Source: Blastobasis lacticolella
Lineage: Eukaryota; Arthropoda; Insecta; Lepidoptera; Blastobasidae
Length of the DNA stretch: 64,000 nucleotides
Assembly (NCBI GenBank): GCA_905147135.1
Contig: LR990045.1
Location: 13,802,173-13,866,172, forward strand
Direction: 5' to 3'
Positions 34,446 to 46,010 of the stretch are shown one piece after another; the stretch's first letter is position 1, and the number at the start of each line of letters is the position of its first letter. The notes below the pieces were generated by a model. The model saw only the letters and a list, made by a program, of their open reading frames with translations, was not told where the DNA came from and searched no databases. Made by a program: the position numbers and the translations under genes.

Positions 34446-35050
34446 TTAGGTCGGCACCTTCATTGCACTTTTATTATAATGACAATATAAATATCAGTAT
34501 AACAAGTCAGATTTGTTTGTTGTCGTTACGGAAGAAATTCGTAGTAAAAATAACTTATCTGTAGATGGGCTGCCTTGTTTTGTCCCTGCATTTGCTTTAG
34601 TGTGTGTATTATAGAAATGTGTGAAATTTTGTCTCGAATTGAAACTCGGTAATATACTCTCTGCTTCTGTAGATAAAAAAATGTCTCTATGATTTTCTCT
34701 TTCACATTCTGCACAGATGACCTTAGTAAAAATCCAAATCTTACCTTGACAATGAAAGAAAAACCAGCCGAATAAAAACTGACCACGCCCAATCATTTTG
34801 AATTTGACGTCGCCACTTATTCAATATTGCAGGTATTCTTTATTTTCTAATGCCATATAGACACTAAATACAGCAGCGTTCCTAAACCAAAATTCTACAA
34901 TATTTCCGTCAAAGAAAGTACCTAGCACAATTGTAAGACATCAAAGGGTTTATAAAACGCAACAGCGATGTCTCTAAGTATGTGCGAAGTAGGCGCGGCC
35001 AAACCAAACATGTACACAATAGTTACCTCCCTTCCTATTTAGTGAAATTA
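34446..35050. other. No recognised feature
   Basis: AT-rich sequence with two overlapping reverse-strand open frames (34494-34796) that lack splice signals or similarity I recognise. Confidence 0.35.
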
Positions 35051-35057
35051 CTTTAAG

Positions 35058-36690
35058 TAGGTATTTATTTATTTATTTAAAACTTCATGCACATTACAGT
35101 ATAAAGGCGGACTTAAAGCTACATAGCTTTTTCTACCAGTCAACCAGAGAGCAATTAACAAAAATTACAAAGCGGTGCAACAAAAAGCAAGAGAAAATAA
35201 CATAAAATAGACTAAACGTAAAATTAAATTTAAATTAGAATACCAAACATTCACAGACCGAGATTTAACCGGAGAGATATAGAACAAGAAACTAAACAAA
35301 ACAAGCTACCAGCACACTCAACAACACTACTGCCCAAACACTTCAAAAAGAGAAAGACTAAGTAGGAAAATAAGTATAAGGGGTTACAGAGACTTAAGGA
35401 AATTATTATGAACAGCTTTTTTAAAGAAAATTTACTGGGTTTACGTCTGATCTCCAAAGGAAGATCATTCCAAATTCTAGCAGCGATTAAGGAAAAAGAA
35501 TTAGACAAATCCAGTCCGGTGAAGGGGAAGAGTGTTTAAGGAGAGTGTTTGAAGACCGGAGGCTACGGTCGTGGGTGTCGCAAAGATATTGAAACTTGCA
35601 TTTCTGATATTCAGGGACGGCTGGATCGTGAAGTATGGAGAAAAGGGAGGTAAGTATTCTTTGGTTGCGGCGATGTCGTACAGGCAGCCACCTGAGCTTC
35701 TCACGAAAGCTTGATACGTGATCGTACTTACCTACGCAAGCCGTAAATGAAGCGAATGCAATTGTTTAGAAGTCTTAGTCCAATTTGTTATGGTATTGGG
35801 AATATGGTAAAAAGTATTTAACATCGAGGGATCGCAAAGCCCCTGTAACCTTTCTGTTTACCTCAGTCAGCTGATTACACCAGCTCAAAGTGTTGTCTAT
35901 GTGAATCCCTAGGTCTTTCACACAGGAGACAAAAGGTATTCTATTATTATTGAAGCTGACAGGAGGGACTTTCGCTAAATGAATACGACTGGTTAGTCGG
36001 GAGCTGCCCACAATGACGGCTTGGCATTTGGATGGATTCACAGAATTACCAAACCTCTGTTTAATACATCAACAGACCTCTGTTTAATACATCAACAGCC
36101 TCATCAATATTCGAATCATCAGCGCTAGCATAAAGTTGCAAATCATCTGAATAAAGATGGTGGGAGCATATGAGTTTGTAAGTAACGTTAATAATGAACA
36201 AAGAAAACAAGAGACAAAATACCGCCCTGCGAAACACTAGCAACCAGATCGCACCAATTAGATACTACTCCATCAGCCCGAACTGCCTGCTGCCGACCGC
36301 GGAGATAAGAGGAGAACCAGTTTGTCACCGAGGATGATAGTCCAAGCTGAGATAAGATTAGTATGTCATGGCAAACATTATGAAATGCGTTGGAGAAACT
36401 ATTAAAAACTAAAAGAGTTAGTTTGGTGTTCTCCATGACTTCTCTGATATCCTCAGTGATTTTAAGCAGAGCCGTAGAGGTGCTATGACCCGGACGAAAG
36501 CCCGACTGGTATGGGGGCTCAACAGTGCATTGGTGTGAATAAAAGAAGATAGCTGTTTATAAACAATAGCTTCGAGTAATTTTGATAAAAATGGTAAAAT
36601 TGATATAGGTCTGAGATGGTTTAAGGCACTGGGAGTAGGTACTTTGGGGAGCGGGATAAAAACGCCTTTATCCACTCCTAAGGAAAATAA
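35058..36690 (-). pseudogene. Jockey/CR1-type LINE, 3' half
   Basis: A tail of (TTTA)n at 35060-35080 marks the 3' end. Going upstream on the reverse strand come the C-terminal piece (ARIWNDLPLEIRRKPSKFSL), then VKDLGIHIDNTLSWCNQLTE (35775-36041), the catalytic region (LICSHHLYSDDLQLYASADD, 36061-36243; YADD replaced by YSDD), SYLRGRQQAVRADGVVSNWC and HLRPISILPFLSKLLEAIVY (36418-36675). Several frameshifts are present. Same or sister family as 22980-23945. Confidence 0.83.
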
Positions 36691-36879
36691 TGAGATGAAA
36701 GGGAATGATTAATGAGGAGGTTTATATAATAATATCTTTATATATCGTTTATACCTAATATCGATATTGTCATATTTATTGACACAGTGTTAAAATATAG
36801 ATCAACACTAACAAGCCAGTGAAAAATATTTCGCAATCCGTCAATAATATTTAAGTTTACATATTTTTCCGCGAAATTA

Positions 36880-37450
36880 TTGCTGCCGCGATTTAGTCGT
36901 CACTGGTGACGTCACGGGTCACCAGGCCGGCAGCTAGGCCTACCTACCTACCTACCTGCTTAAAGATGATGAAGATGGGATTACTGACACACTGGGACCC
37001 GTGACCCTATAACATAAATATTGTTATAAGTTATCTTTTCTCGCTTTGTATATTTTTTTCGATAATTTTCGATTTTACACGAAAACTATACAATCGCTAT
37101 CAGTTTCATCTAAAAGTTGAATATCACATTAGATTTTGGCTTCAAAAGGCCCCTACGGACAGAGACAAATCTATGCGTTAGACAGAAACAAAACATATAT
37201 GAGTGAAAGAATGGTAGCGCCATAGTGGCGGGCGGGCTGCCGGCCTGGTGACGTCACGCACGAATTCGTGGACCTAACGAAATTATTTTTGAAATCGCAA
37301 CTTTAAAGTCTCATAACATTTACGATTTTCGTGATATTTACAAAAAAAAATTCACCGTTCGGTTTCATTTTACTCATATTTTTAAATCCAGTTGAAAAAA
37401 ATACATTTTGGAAACTTCCTCATTATGTGCGTGAGAACGGGTAAGACAGA
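36880..37450. repeat. Inverted-repeat element with TGACGTCA cores
   Basis: GGTGACGTCACGGGTCACCA with GGCCGGCAGC at 36905-36935 is inverted at 37228-37258 (GCTGCCGGCCTGGTGACGTC). Between them is the block shared with 15741-16000 (ATAACATAAATATTGTTATA, TTCGATAATTTTCGATTTTA). The right side is shared with 5010-5260. Probably a non-autonomous DNA transposon. Confidence 0.6.
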
Positions 37451-38020
37451 AAACTTTAAAACATGATAAATCTTAGCCCTACCCACATCAATTTTTTTTT
37501 ATGTCATGCGGTAAATTAGATTACATTAGATTAATTTATTTATCTATGAAAATTACCTTATATTATTATACATTTCATAACATAAGTAACTCACGAGGAT
37601 ATAGTCCTCTTGAATACAACAATGTCATGGTAAATATACAAATATTAGATGCATGTCAAATTTTTAATCGTTATACATATAATCAAATAAAAAATAAAAA
37701 ATGTCGACACAATATTATAAGTGAGTAGGTATACAACCAATATACCTAAGGATTAAAACATAATTTCAAATAAAATAAACAATCAAAATAATTTAAATTG
37801 TCAAACTTAATAAAAATAAAGAATAGAAATTTAAAGTAGGTATAGGTACTAACAATATACCTAAGGATTAAAAATAACAAGTCAATTTAAATAATCAAAA
37901 TTTAAATAGTACAGCTATGGATACAATAACGTCTACTCAAACACAATAATAAAATAAATAATGTCAGAATTTTAACTCATTATATTATTTAATAGAATAA
38001 AGAGGATTAGATAGATAATA
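37451..38020. other. AT-rich stretch, no gene seen
   Basis: Very AT-rich with a 75-codon open frame at 37501-37728 that I take as chance. ATACCTAAGGATTAAAA occurs twice (37742, 37858), suggesting an old short tandem duplication. Confidence 0.4.
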
Positions 38021-38149
38021 AGCGGTCTCTCAGCCGGCGCCTAAATGCTTCGTCGCAAGATTCTTTCTTTAAATTTGCGGGTAGTCGTTCATAGATCGCG
38101 CAATGGAATTGTCGCACAACTGAACTTTCGCTCTATAAAGCTTTCGCGG

Positions 38150-38533
38150 AATGAGGAGTTTTCCAGTAGGTATTGATAGTTGGTTTCAAAAAGCATCAAT
38201 AGATGGCGCTCCTACAATTTTGGTAATCTTTTTTTAATCTGTATGATGGTGGCAGTGATTTCATGCAACCAACTAATACTAAACTTAAAAATAAAATGTT
38301 TATTAATATAAACATAACTGTTAAAGGTTGGCACTATGTTGCATTATAATTACAACCTCTAAAATGGTTAAAAACTATTGACAAATACAATATTATCCAA
38401 TACAACGTACCCAGTGTTTATATCCTGTTTGCTAAGAACCTATTTCAAGCGATTATCAATTACCAAAATTGTCGGGGCGCCATCTAGTGAGTGGTTAGGA
38501 ATGCTTTAGATACCTATTGGAAAACTCCTCATT
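38150..38533 (-). mobile_element. MITE family C, copy 1
   Basis: Ends AATGAGGAGTTTTCCAGTAG and (inverted) AATGAGGAGTTTTCCAATAG. Relative to the copies at 46205-46964 it is in opposite orientation and has a deletion inside the micro-ORF. GATGGCGC-type motifs sit just inside both ends. Confidence 0.85.
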
Positions 38534-38628
38534 GATTTTTCGCACAAATGAACCATCGCGCATTCAAGCTTTCGGGCAATCGTCTTCGCGCTATCGTTAT
38601 TCGTGCTTTCGGCATTCGCACTCGTGTA

Positions 38629-38985
38629 TTACTCCCATCTACATGTTGTTTCCATGAAAAAACCAAGGAACCTGCAGTAATTATTTAGAAGCATTGGACT
38701 CCGCAAGGACAGCGTCGGAGAGTTTCTGCCCGAGAAAATTACGACGCTTGACTTATTCGCGTTGAGAATGAAGCCGTTCATCGTAAACCATTCCTGCAGC
38801 TGAGTGCACACATTCTGTATTTTGCGTTCAAGCTCTTCAAGTGTAGGTACGCGCTCTCACTACCACAGTGGTATCATCGGCGAACAAGACCATTAAACCT
38901 TTAAGTACATATATGAGGAAAGGTCATTGATATACATTAAAAACAGATAATTTCCGAGAGCAGAACCCTGAGGCATTTCAAACAG
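38629..38985 (-). pseudogene. Jockey-type LINE fragment (catalytic and thumb region)
   Basis: On the reverse strand DDTTVVV is followed by QLQEWFTMNGFILNANKSSV and RFLGFFMETTCRWE. That is the YADD-downstream region of a Jockey-type reverse transcriptase. The SINE at 38980-39300 truncates it upstream. Confidence 0.7.
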
Positions 38986-39300
38986 ACAAGCGGGCCATTT
39001 GATGGAAATAGGTCACCACTGCCTATAGACATTAGAAACACCAAGAGTATCGCCAATGCGTTGCCCATCTCTATAACACGTTGCTCTGGCAGCAAAAAGG
39101 CAAGTGCCAAAACTAGGGTTTCCCGAATCCCCACCCCATGGAGCACTGGAGACCTTACTCACCGGCAGAAACAATACTATTTAAAAGAGTATTATTTAGC
39201 TGCGGTATTCTGTAAGGTGGAGGTACTTCCGCAGTCGGGCGGCTCCACATCGAACGGGATACCACGCTATGCCCTCCCTCTCTTACATCCTGCAGCCTTC
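38980..39300 (+). repeat. SINE-like element, third copy of the 141-837 family
   Basis: AGACAAGCGGGCCATTTGAT, CACCAAGAGTATCGC, CCCCATGGAGCACTGGAGAC and CTATGCCCTCCCTCTCTTAC match both arms at the start of the window. Confidence 0.75.
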
Positions 39301-39464
39301 GATTTGATGGATAAAAACGTTTTTCGAACTTCATCTCAGTGACGGAACTGAAAACAAACGCTACTGGGGATGTAGCCATGGACTTGACGAAATTAATGGT
39401 ATCCATGCATGATCCCATCTGGGACCCGACCGCCTATCACAAATTGAATGCAATGACTATCGCC

Positions 39465-39501
39465 ATCTCACTCCTTAAGAGCAAGTGAGATGGCGATAGC
39501 C
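39465..39501. other. Short hairpin TCGCCATCTCACT..AGTGAGATGGCGA
   Basis: A perfect 14-base inverted repeat with an 8-9 base centre (CCTTAAGAGCA region). It lies between a SINE copy and another SINE fragment (39535-39660, TGTTAACAGGGTCACCGAGG). Role unknown. Confidence 0.6.
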
Positions 39502-40100
39502 CCATAGCTAGGGCCAAATAGGGCCCAGGATAGGATCTACTGTTAACAGGGTCACCGAGGTGAGATAGCAGTCACTCGATCGATCATGGTCTAGCGAATA
39601 CTGGGCCATCGCGCGCGTGAGCACACCCGGAAGAGAAGATGGACTGAACGGGCAGTTTAGTGTTTGATCCTAATATTGATAGAGAATTAAGTGATATACA
39701 AACATAGTAATGAATAAATTTATTAAATTATGCTTAATTATAACAAAATATAAATTGGTAGAAACACAAACTAATATTTTACACTTTATATGGGACAAGC
39801 TGACTTTAGTTGTATACCTAGTATGTGATTAGCTTGGTCATAATGATCTGTGTAGTAAATGCATTATTTATCTCAAAGCTGGAGAGTTGTGAGTGTATAT
39901 TCTAATCTATATAATGTTCATTTAAATATCCTTATACATATTTATTTGTCAAAACTCAAAAGCATCACATTTTACAACAAACTTCTTCATATTGCATGGA
40001 GACTATTACATTTATTATAATGTTTACAAAAAGTTTACAAATGTATCTGAAGAATTCTCAAAGGACGGTAACGCATTCGTGACTTTCCTGCAGCCCGACA

Positions 40101-40234
40101 GCCTAACTGGAATTGAACCAATAGGGTCGCAAAGCAATCTTTACCAATCGCAGCAAAGCAGTTCAGCTACGATTGATAAAGATTCCTTTGCGATCCTATT
40201 GCATAAAAGTGGCAACGTTTAAATCGAGTTAGGC
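40101..40234 (-). ncRNA. Long imperfect hairpin in probable DCTN5 3' UTR (pre-miRNA-like or tiny MITE)
   Basis: Two 36-base arms (40119-40154 and 40166-40201) pair with four imperfections around an 11-base loop. Beyond internal unpaired flanks an outer GCCTAACT (40101-40108) pairs with AGTTAGGC (40227-40234). Read on the minus strand, two of the four imperfections become G-U pairs, so folding favours the DCTN5 strand. It begins 167 bases after the DCTN5 stop and before the first downstream AATAAA (reverse strand, 40011-40016). Size and symmetry fit a microRNA precursor, but a short foldback transposon is equally possible. Confidence 0.4.
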
Positions 40235-40400
40235 GGTCGCACCCCTGGTCGCGAGAGTCCATGGGCGGTGGTGAACTTTTGTTGTTTTAGGCCATTTTAG
40301 GGGCTAAGTTGTGTGTTACCAAAACCTCTAACCATTGTAAAACTTTCAAAATACCGAATACAATATCCCAACAGCAGAACTCTATTAAAATATGTTTCTA

Positions 40401-43026
40401 TTAAGTTGCCGTGGTTGGTAAGAAATGTTGATAGTAGCTCTTTGTAAATTCTGTCATTAAGTCAGGCATAGCCTCTGGTAAAGTTGTCACAAGCTGAGCA
40501 GGACTACCTGAGTATCGAGCAAATGATGGTACCACAGTCTCTGCAGGCAATACAGAGTTGTCTTCAATCATACAGCAGTCTTTAAGGACACATCGCCTGC
40601 CCTGAAATTGAAATTATTTTGTCATCATCATCGTCATCAAAATACAATAAAGATTTGTATTTTCGTTGACCATGAAATACTTTGTACGTTTGCAAGTTCT
40701 GATGTTGGAAATAATCTAAGAAACTACTGAACTGATTTCAAAAATTCATTCTACTTCTACTACTTTACATTTTTATACCACTTAGGTGGCAAACAAGCTT
40801 TCCAGAAAAATAACATTGAAATAGTCGTAAAATAACTTACAATCACAACATTCTTTCCAATGTAAACATGAGATCCTACAACTGCAGCATTGACAACTGT
40901 GTTCTCTCCCACAAATACATGGTCACCCATTTGTAGAGGGAAGAATGCAACACTGAAACAGAGAATTTGCCTTAATAGCACTCTTCTATTGTAAACCACA
41001 TTACAATTCTCACCCAAAATACTATCATAAGATAGTACCTACTATGGGTAAGCTTTTGTTTTGCCTGGTGGAACTGACTGAACTGGCTGACATCACCACA
41101 TGAAATTAATGTTATATACTTTGAAAGTTTGAGCTAATTATTGTTATACTTTATTTACAACTAGCTGCGAAACCCGGCGTTGCACGGGTTAAAATATACA
41201 CCGAACTTTCTGGAATGTTCCAGAATCATAATAACCGATATTATTAATTTCAGTACTTTCTAGATCATTCTAGAAATTTTCAGAACTTCCCGAAGTTCTA
41301 ATGAGTTAAAAAAGGACAGATTATTAATTTCAGTACTTTCTAGATCATTCTAGAAATTTTTAGAACTTTCCCGAAGTTCTAATGAGTTAGAAAAGGAAAG
41401 AAATATATGTTATATTACATTTTTGCCTCCCACAACCACCTACTTCCACCCACCGCGCCCAAACTTCTTTACTTCCTTCTAGGACCCAAGGGGTGTCTAC
41501 CACCCCAATGGGGTGTTGATTGGAATTGGTGGTGATAAAGAAAACCGGTCACACACGTACCCACACAAGCATTTTATATATATATATATATATTAAGATT
41601 AAGATTTAAATTACAATTTACAATTATCCAATATATAATTACATACTAAAACTAATTAATGTTATCATATAAAATACTTCTAGCACTAAAATACTTGTGG
41701 TACTACAATCAACCCACACATTTGGTAGGTATTAAAAATTACCTACCCATGATTCAAATAGTCAGTTGTACAATAGGTAAGTACTGCCAATACAAGTCAG
41801 ATAATAAGATAGGATCTGTGACTAGTAGATCAGATAATGGGCAAGTGAGCAGGATCATGGATATTATACATTTCAAGAGTGAGATCTCCTACCTGCCAGT
41901 CAGCAGTGGAGATTATGGTAGGACACTACATAAATGTGCTGTAGTCAAGTCCCAACAATAGTCTATTTATGCCTGACTAATTAATATGAAGCAATCAATA
42001 AAAAATATTATATAAAGCTTGTAACAAGTATCCAGCAAAGCTACACTTACCCTTTACTAAATTTCTTGAATGGTGGCCTTATGACAGAGCCTTTGCTTAT
42101 TATACAAAACCTTCCAGTCTTGACATTAGCCAAATCTCCTCGGATAATGGCATCACTCTGTACAATTACTTTACCATGTAGCACAATGTTTTGGGAACCA
42201 CATAGGACTGTCTGTCTGCTTACTTTATTACCAGAAGCCTGTAAATGAAAAATAATATTAACTAAATACAAAAGACTTTATATTTATTGACAATAAAGGT
42301 ACAAATGTCCTATTTTTATACAAATATTCTTAAATATAGAAGTATAGATAGATGCTGGATCATTTTTCGGGAAACTTAATTTTTATTTATTGATGGGAGG
42401 CAATCAAGCAAGTGGGTCACCTGACAACCTGCCTTGCTTGACACCTGGACAACACCAATTAGATTGAACAATGAAGTGAATTTAAATAGAAAATATTGTC
42501 AATATTTAAAATTTAGATGTAAAATTGCAGACTTATTGAAATCTTATTAGACACAACTGAACAAGAACTTTAATTTGTTAATATGTACCTACATTATTGT
42601 AGCTGAACAAAAAAATATTTTGTTGGGGGTTTGTTTGAGAGAAAGAACTAAAATGTATGAGCATGACGGAGATTAATTTTTGGAACTTCCAAATGTCTGC
42701 GATGAAACTGTATGAAAAGGGTTCCTAGAAGCATTCAAGACTTACAACCACTGCCTAAAGCTACATCACAATCTCTTAGTCTATGCCTACCCCTGAGAGA
42801 CACGGGCGTGGGCGAGTATTTATGTGTGTATGTACAATTAATCATCATCATCACCACCCATAACAGTCCACTGCAGGACTTCAGGCCTCTCCCACAAAAG
42901 GGAAGGTTGTTGCCATAATCTCTACGCTTGGCAGGCGGGTTGGAGATCGCAATTAAATACGTAGTTAAAATTACTCACAGTTTCGACATATTCGGATTTA
43001 TTATAATATATATCTTGAAGCTCCAT
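40401..43026 (-). CDS. DCTN5: Dynactin subunit 5 (p25)
   Basis: Complete on the reverse strand in four exons: 42979-43026, 42051-42238, 40841-40952 and 40401-40601. All have GT..AG borders and matching phases, giving 182 residues, the length of the human protein. It begins [16 protein letters not shown]. The middle is a left-handed beta-helix of hexapeptide repeats ([21 protein letters not shown] turn, [37 protein letters not shown]). The end ([17 protein letters not shown]) is the conserved tail. DCTN5 sits with DCTN6, DCTN4 and ARP11 in the pointed-end complex of dynactin, which helps dynein-dynactin bind cargo membranes in the cytoplasm. Introns hold repeats. No damage is visible, so the gene looks functional. 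Confidence 0.97.
41160..41600. repeat. Repeat with HSE-like arrays and an 80-bp tandem duplication (DCTN5 intron 2)
   Basis: It starts CTAGCTGCGAAACCCGGCGT, a sequence common in lepidopteran repeats. Next comes TTCTGGAATGTTCCAGAA (41208-41225), a perfect four-unit heat-shock-element palindrome. Two 80-bp units follow (41241-41320, 41321-41400), each carrying TTCTAGAAATTTT.AGAACTT with alternating GAA/TTC at 5-bp spacing. After a pyrimidine-rich part it ends in a (TA)n run at 41576-41593. Confidence 0.75.
42841..42955. repeat. SINE tail fragment in DCTN5 intron 1
   Basis: ATCATCATCATCACCACCCA, ACAGTCCACTGCAGGACTTC and AATCTCTACGCTTGGCAGGC, the same tail module as in the SINE at 14524-14793, in reverse orientation. 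Confidence 0.7.
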
Positions 43027-43241
43027 TTTTGTCTAACGTATGGGTGGGGTTTATTATACCAAAATACAATTTTTTGAGGTTTTTGGAGCTTCCTTGCTGT
43101 TTTCCTAATTAGTTTTTGAATATAATGAACAAAATAAAATATTTTTCGTACAAACACAAACAACCACCGATACGGAATAAAAACGTCAGTCAGTGCTGTG
43201 TCAGTCTGACAATTCGAGGTTCATTGCATGGACTTTCTATA

Positions 43242-43829
43242 CCTTGTCTAAAATAGGATGATAATTTTGACAATTTACAATAGGGATGGGGTAATGTAAA
43301 GTCGTTAATGAATCTATTCGATTATCGATTATCATTCTCATAGAACTTGGAATCGATAGTTGCATGGGTATTCAGTACATGTTATACAAAATAAACTATT
43401 TATTTTCTTTTGAAATAATAATTTATTAATACGACATTAAAAACCCTTCCACAACGACGATTTCGACCCGTGCGTATCACTATTCGGTCAGTCATCCTGC
43501 TACGTAGAATACGCGCGACTCGAATTCGTTGTTGTAATAGGTCTCTTAGGGTGAAATCCAAACAAGGAATAAGAGTTTAGTTACAAAAAATAATAAGGTT
43601 ACCTAAATATTAATTTTTAATAATCGATTATATTATATCAATACCGATTTTCGATTGTCTGTTGTTATTCGTTATTCGTGACACTTCACTAAAGGGGCGG
43701 GGCCTGTCTATGAAGTACGACATTTTCCGTAGTACATTTTACCGAAAAAAAAACACGAAACTTCATAGGCGTGCGCCAAAGACCAACAATTTGTGAGCTG
43801 TCAAAATTATCATCCTATTTTAGACAAGG
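43242..43829. mobile_element. 588-bp MITE with TA target duplication upstream of DCTN5
   Basis: CCTTGTCTAAAATAGGATGA and about 12 further bases at the left end are perfectly inverted at the right end. TA lies on both sides (43240-43241, 43830-43831). It starts 216 bases upstream of the DCTN5 start codon, so it occupies the promoter or 5' UTR. TA duplication suggests mobilisation by a Tc1/mariner-type transposase. Confidence 0.85.
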
Positions 43830-44382
43830 TATAACTGGACAGAAAACTCTTCAAAATTACAATTGTGAAAAGCAACCTTATGTATACATAATATTGTCTA
43901 TTTTCCTTTGTCATGGGGTACAAAGGCAAACCCGAGCCGAGAGGTACAGCGAGAACAGAGGCGGCGTGTCCCGCTCTCGTAGTGGGAGTATAACATAGGA
44001 TAATAATACCATGCATGAACGAGATCACAACATACAAAATCTGCTAAGAATGAAAAGGACGAAAACATTATTTGTTGTCCATGTCGGAATGTGAGATAAT
44101 TGCGACCAACAATCGCTATTCGACCAAATTGGGAATGAGTTAAGTTAAGCTTCAGTCCGCCATTTTATGAAACTTTTTATTTGTCCGGGTTACAAGCGTT
44201 TTAGTGATACCAGCTGTGGTACTGATAAATTATCTTAGTTGTGGGTATTAATTTTTTATTTGGACCCTAAATTTATCTAGTGCTGTACGCCCAGTGATAC
44301 ATAGAGGTGTTAGTTTACGTACCTACAGATTAGACGCCATAGTATAAAATGTTAGGAATTGTATACTCTATCTGAAAATTAC

Positions 44383-44491
44383 CTAAAATAGTTATTTCTG
44401 GCTGGTACTTTCGAGGTGTTGGTCCAAAATGAATGATATCTCTTGCTCTCTGTGAACACTCATCGTACGTGACTAAACGCTTTGTGCTCAT
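44383..44491 (-). CDS. Candidate first coding exon of an unidentified gene
   Basis: On the reverse strand ATG at 44489-44491 opens a frame of 36 codons (MSTKRLVTYDECSQRARDII, then HFGPTPRKYQPEITIL). It ends exactly at a donor (TTTTAG|GTAATT) at 44382. The residue mix is protein-like and not from any repeat family I recognise here. Its next exon should lie at lower coordinates. I could not find one before DCTN5, so it would have to be small, beyond DCTN5, or absent. I do not recognise the protein. Confidence 0.4.
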
Positions 44492-44707
44492 GTCTTTGTC
44501 TTAATTAAAAACCGAAGTATAGAGTGCGCAAAGTTAATGAACTGAAACTTTTGATAGTCTAGTAAAATTGCAAAGACCTTACGCAGTAAAGAGTTTATTT
44601 TATCATTGACTTATTCGTTATGACGCGCACTCTAGTAAATGCAAGATGTACGTCTGATACATACAGTTTCATATCTAGCCTATTACATGGAAGGGGATTA
44701 CATTACA

Positions 44708-44905
44708 TTCAAATCAAATCAAATCAAATCAAAATTTCTTTATTGATTAGGACATTAAATATCTCTTTCAATCGTCAATAAGGAGGGGGTAGGAAAGTAG
44801 GATGGAAACACACAGTGACACGCTGACCGCCCTATGGCCGTAGATAAACGTATCCCTCGCCAACCACGACCGAACCGTGCTCGACAATGCCAGGCAGAGC
44901 CGGAA
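44708..44905 (-). repeat. LINE 3' end with (AAATC)n-type tail
   Basis: AAATCAAATCAAATCAAATC at 44712 reads as the tail of a CR1-like LINE on the reverse strand, joined to TTTCTTTATTGATTAGGACA. The rest is the 3' UTR region; no coding sequence remains. Confidence 0.6.
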
Positions 44906-45329
44906 CGCTATATACTATTATATAGGTATGTCTAGTATAATTAAGAAAAACCACCTAAAACTACAGCAAGAGTAAGCCAGTCCACCAAGGCAGCACCCGT
45001 TCACGAGTATAACGTATACATTATAAGAAATTTAAATATATTTCAGCCTTTAAAAATAATGTAAAAAAGTTTGTAATTCAAAGGTAGTGTTTGTGTTCAA
45101 ACAAAAACAAATCTGCCTCTCGAAACAATTTTTATTGCCTAGGAAGGCACACGTTGAGACGGTCCACCTGATGGAAAGCAGCCGTCGTCCAGGACATCTG
45201 TAACCTAAGGGGAGCGGATTTGAGAGTCTTCTGGAGAGAGTAGCAGAATTACGGAGGAACTCTACCTGTCCAACGTGCTAGCTAATAAGACACAGATCCA
45301 GGCCAGGAGAGGCATTACTCTAGCTCCTA

Positions 45330-45545
45330 ATCTCTTCAAAAGATCCTAAAGGCTGTGGCTGATTGGAACATTGCTAACCTGGTCAAGTTAAATACATCCA
45401 TGGCTTTTTCAGGAAAATGTCGCCCTTTCCATCTAACACCATCTTCCAGGGGAGTCATTATCTTTGATCGACAAGTTGTAGGTGGTTAATGTTACCCTAT
45501 CATCAGACCTAAACTTCGGATATCATATTGATGCAATGATACACT
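45330..45545 (+). pseudogene. Fragment of the LINE family seen at 11493-13350
   Basis: KAVADWNIANLVKLNTSMAF, then KCRPFHLTP, matches KAVSDWGEANLVAFNATK and KRSPFHLTP of the copy at 11991-12548. Stops interrupt it. The preceding 45130-45250 stretch (CACACGTTGAGACGGTCCAC) is another LINE-tail repeat. Confidence 0.6.
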
Positions 45546-45689
45546 AATCTACTTACTTACTTTACATCATAGTCACTTTGGTGACTGTTTTAAGGTGCTC
45601 CATGAACATTTTTCATCAAATCACGAGACAAAATATCACCATACGTACAATAGATTTCCACCAACTCATACTCGGCTATTTGTATCCAT

Positions 45690-46010
45690 TTTCTTGTGTC
45701 TTTGTTTAATTTTAGATCAAATATGACCTGGAACAGCCATTTAACTGCAATACTACAAAAGGTTAAAATAGCCTTGGGCATTTCCAGTCGACTGGCAGGG
45801 AAAACCTGGGGCTTGACACCAAAAAATTCCCTGTGGCTTTACAAAACATTAGTAAGACCCATAATTACGTATGCCTCCATAGTGTGGCATACAAAAGCCA
45901 ACCAGGAGACTGTGATTAATATGCTGTAGAAGCCGTTGCCCTGGCGTGAAGTATTGCTTTGATCTGTTAAGCACACCCAGCTTTTTAGATGCGAGCTTGA
46001 GCTTTTCTAG
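45690..46010 (+). pseudogene. LINE fragment, C-terminal part of a reverse transcriptase
   Basis: The frame at 45696-45929 reads RSNMTWNSHLTAILQKVKIA and TWGLTPKNSLWLYKTLVRPI, then ITYASIVWHTKAN. That is the post-catalytic region of R1/Jockey-type LINE proteins (WGL.P....LY...V.P...Y...VW). It then runs into stops. A dispersed repeat follows to about 46200, shared with 17500-18250. Confidence 0.7.

Noticed and set aside
36880..37450. TGACGTCA palindromes as CREB-type regulatory sites
   Set aside because: They lie in the arms of a dispersed repeat with no nearby gene start; transposon-end sequence is the simpler reading.
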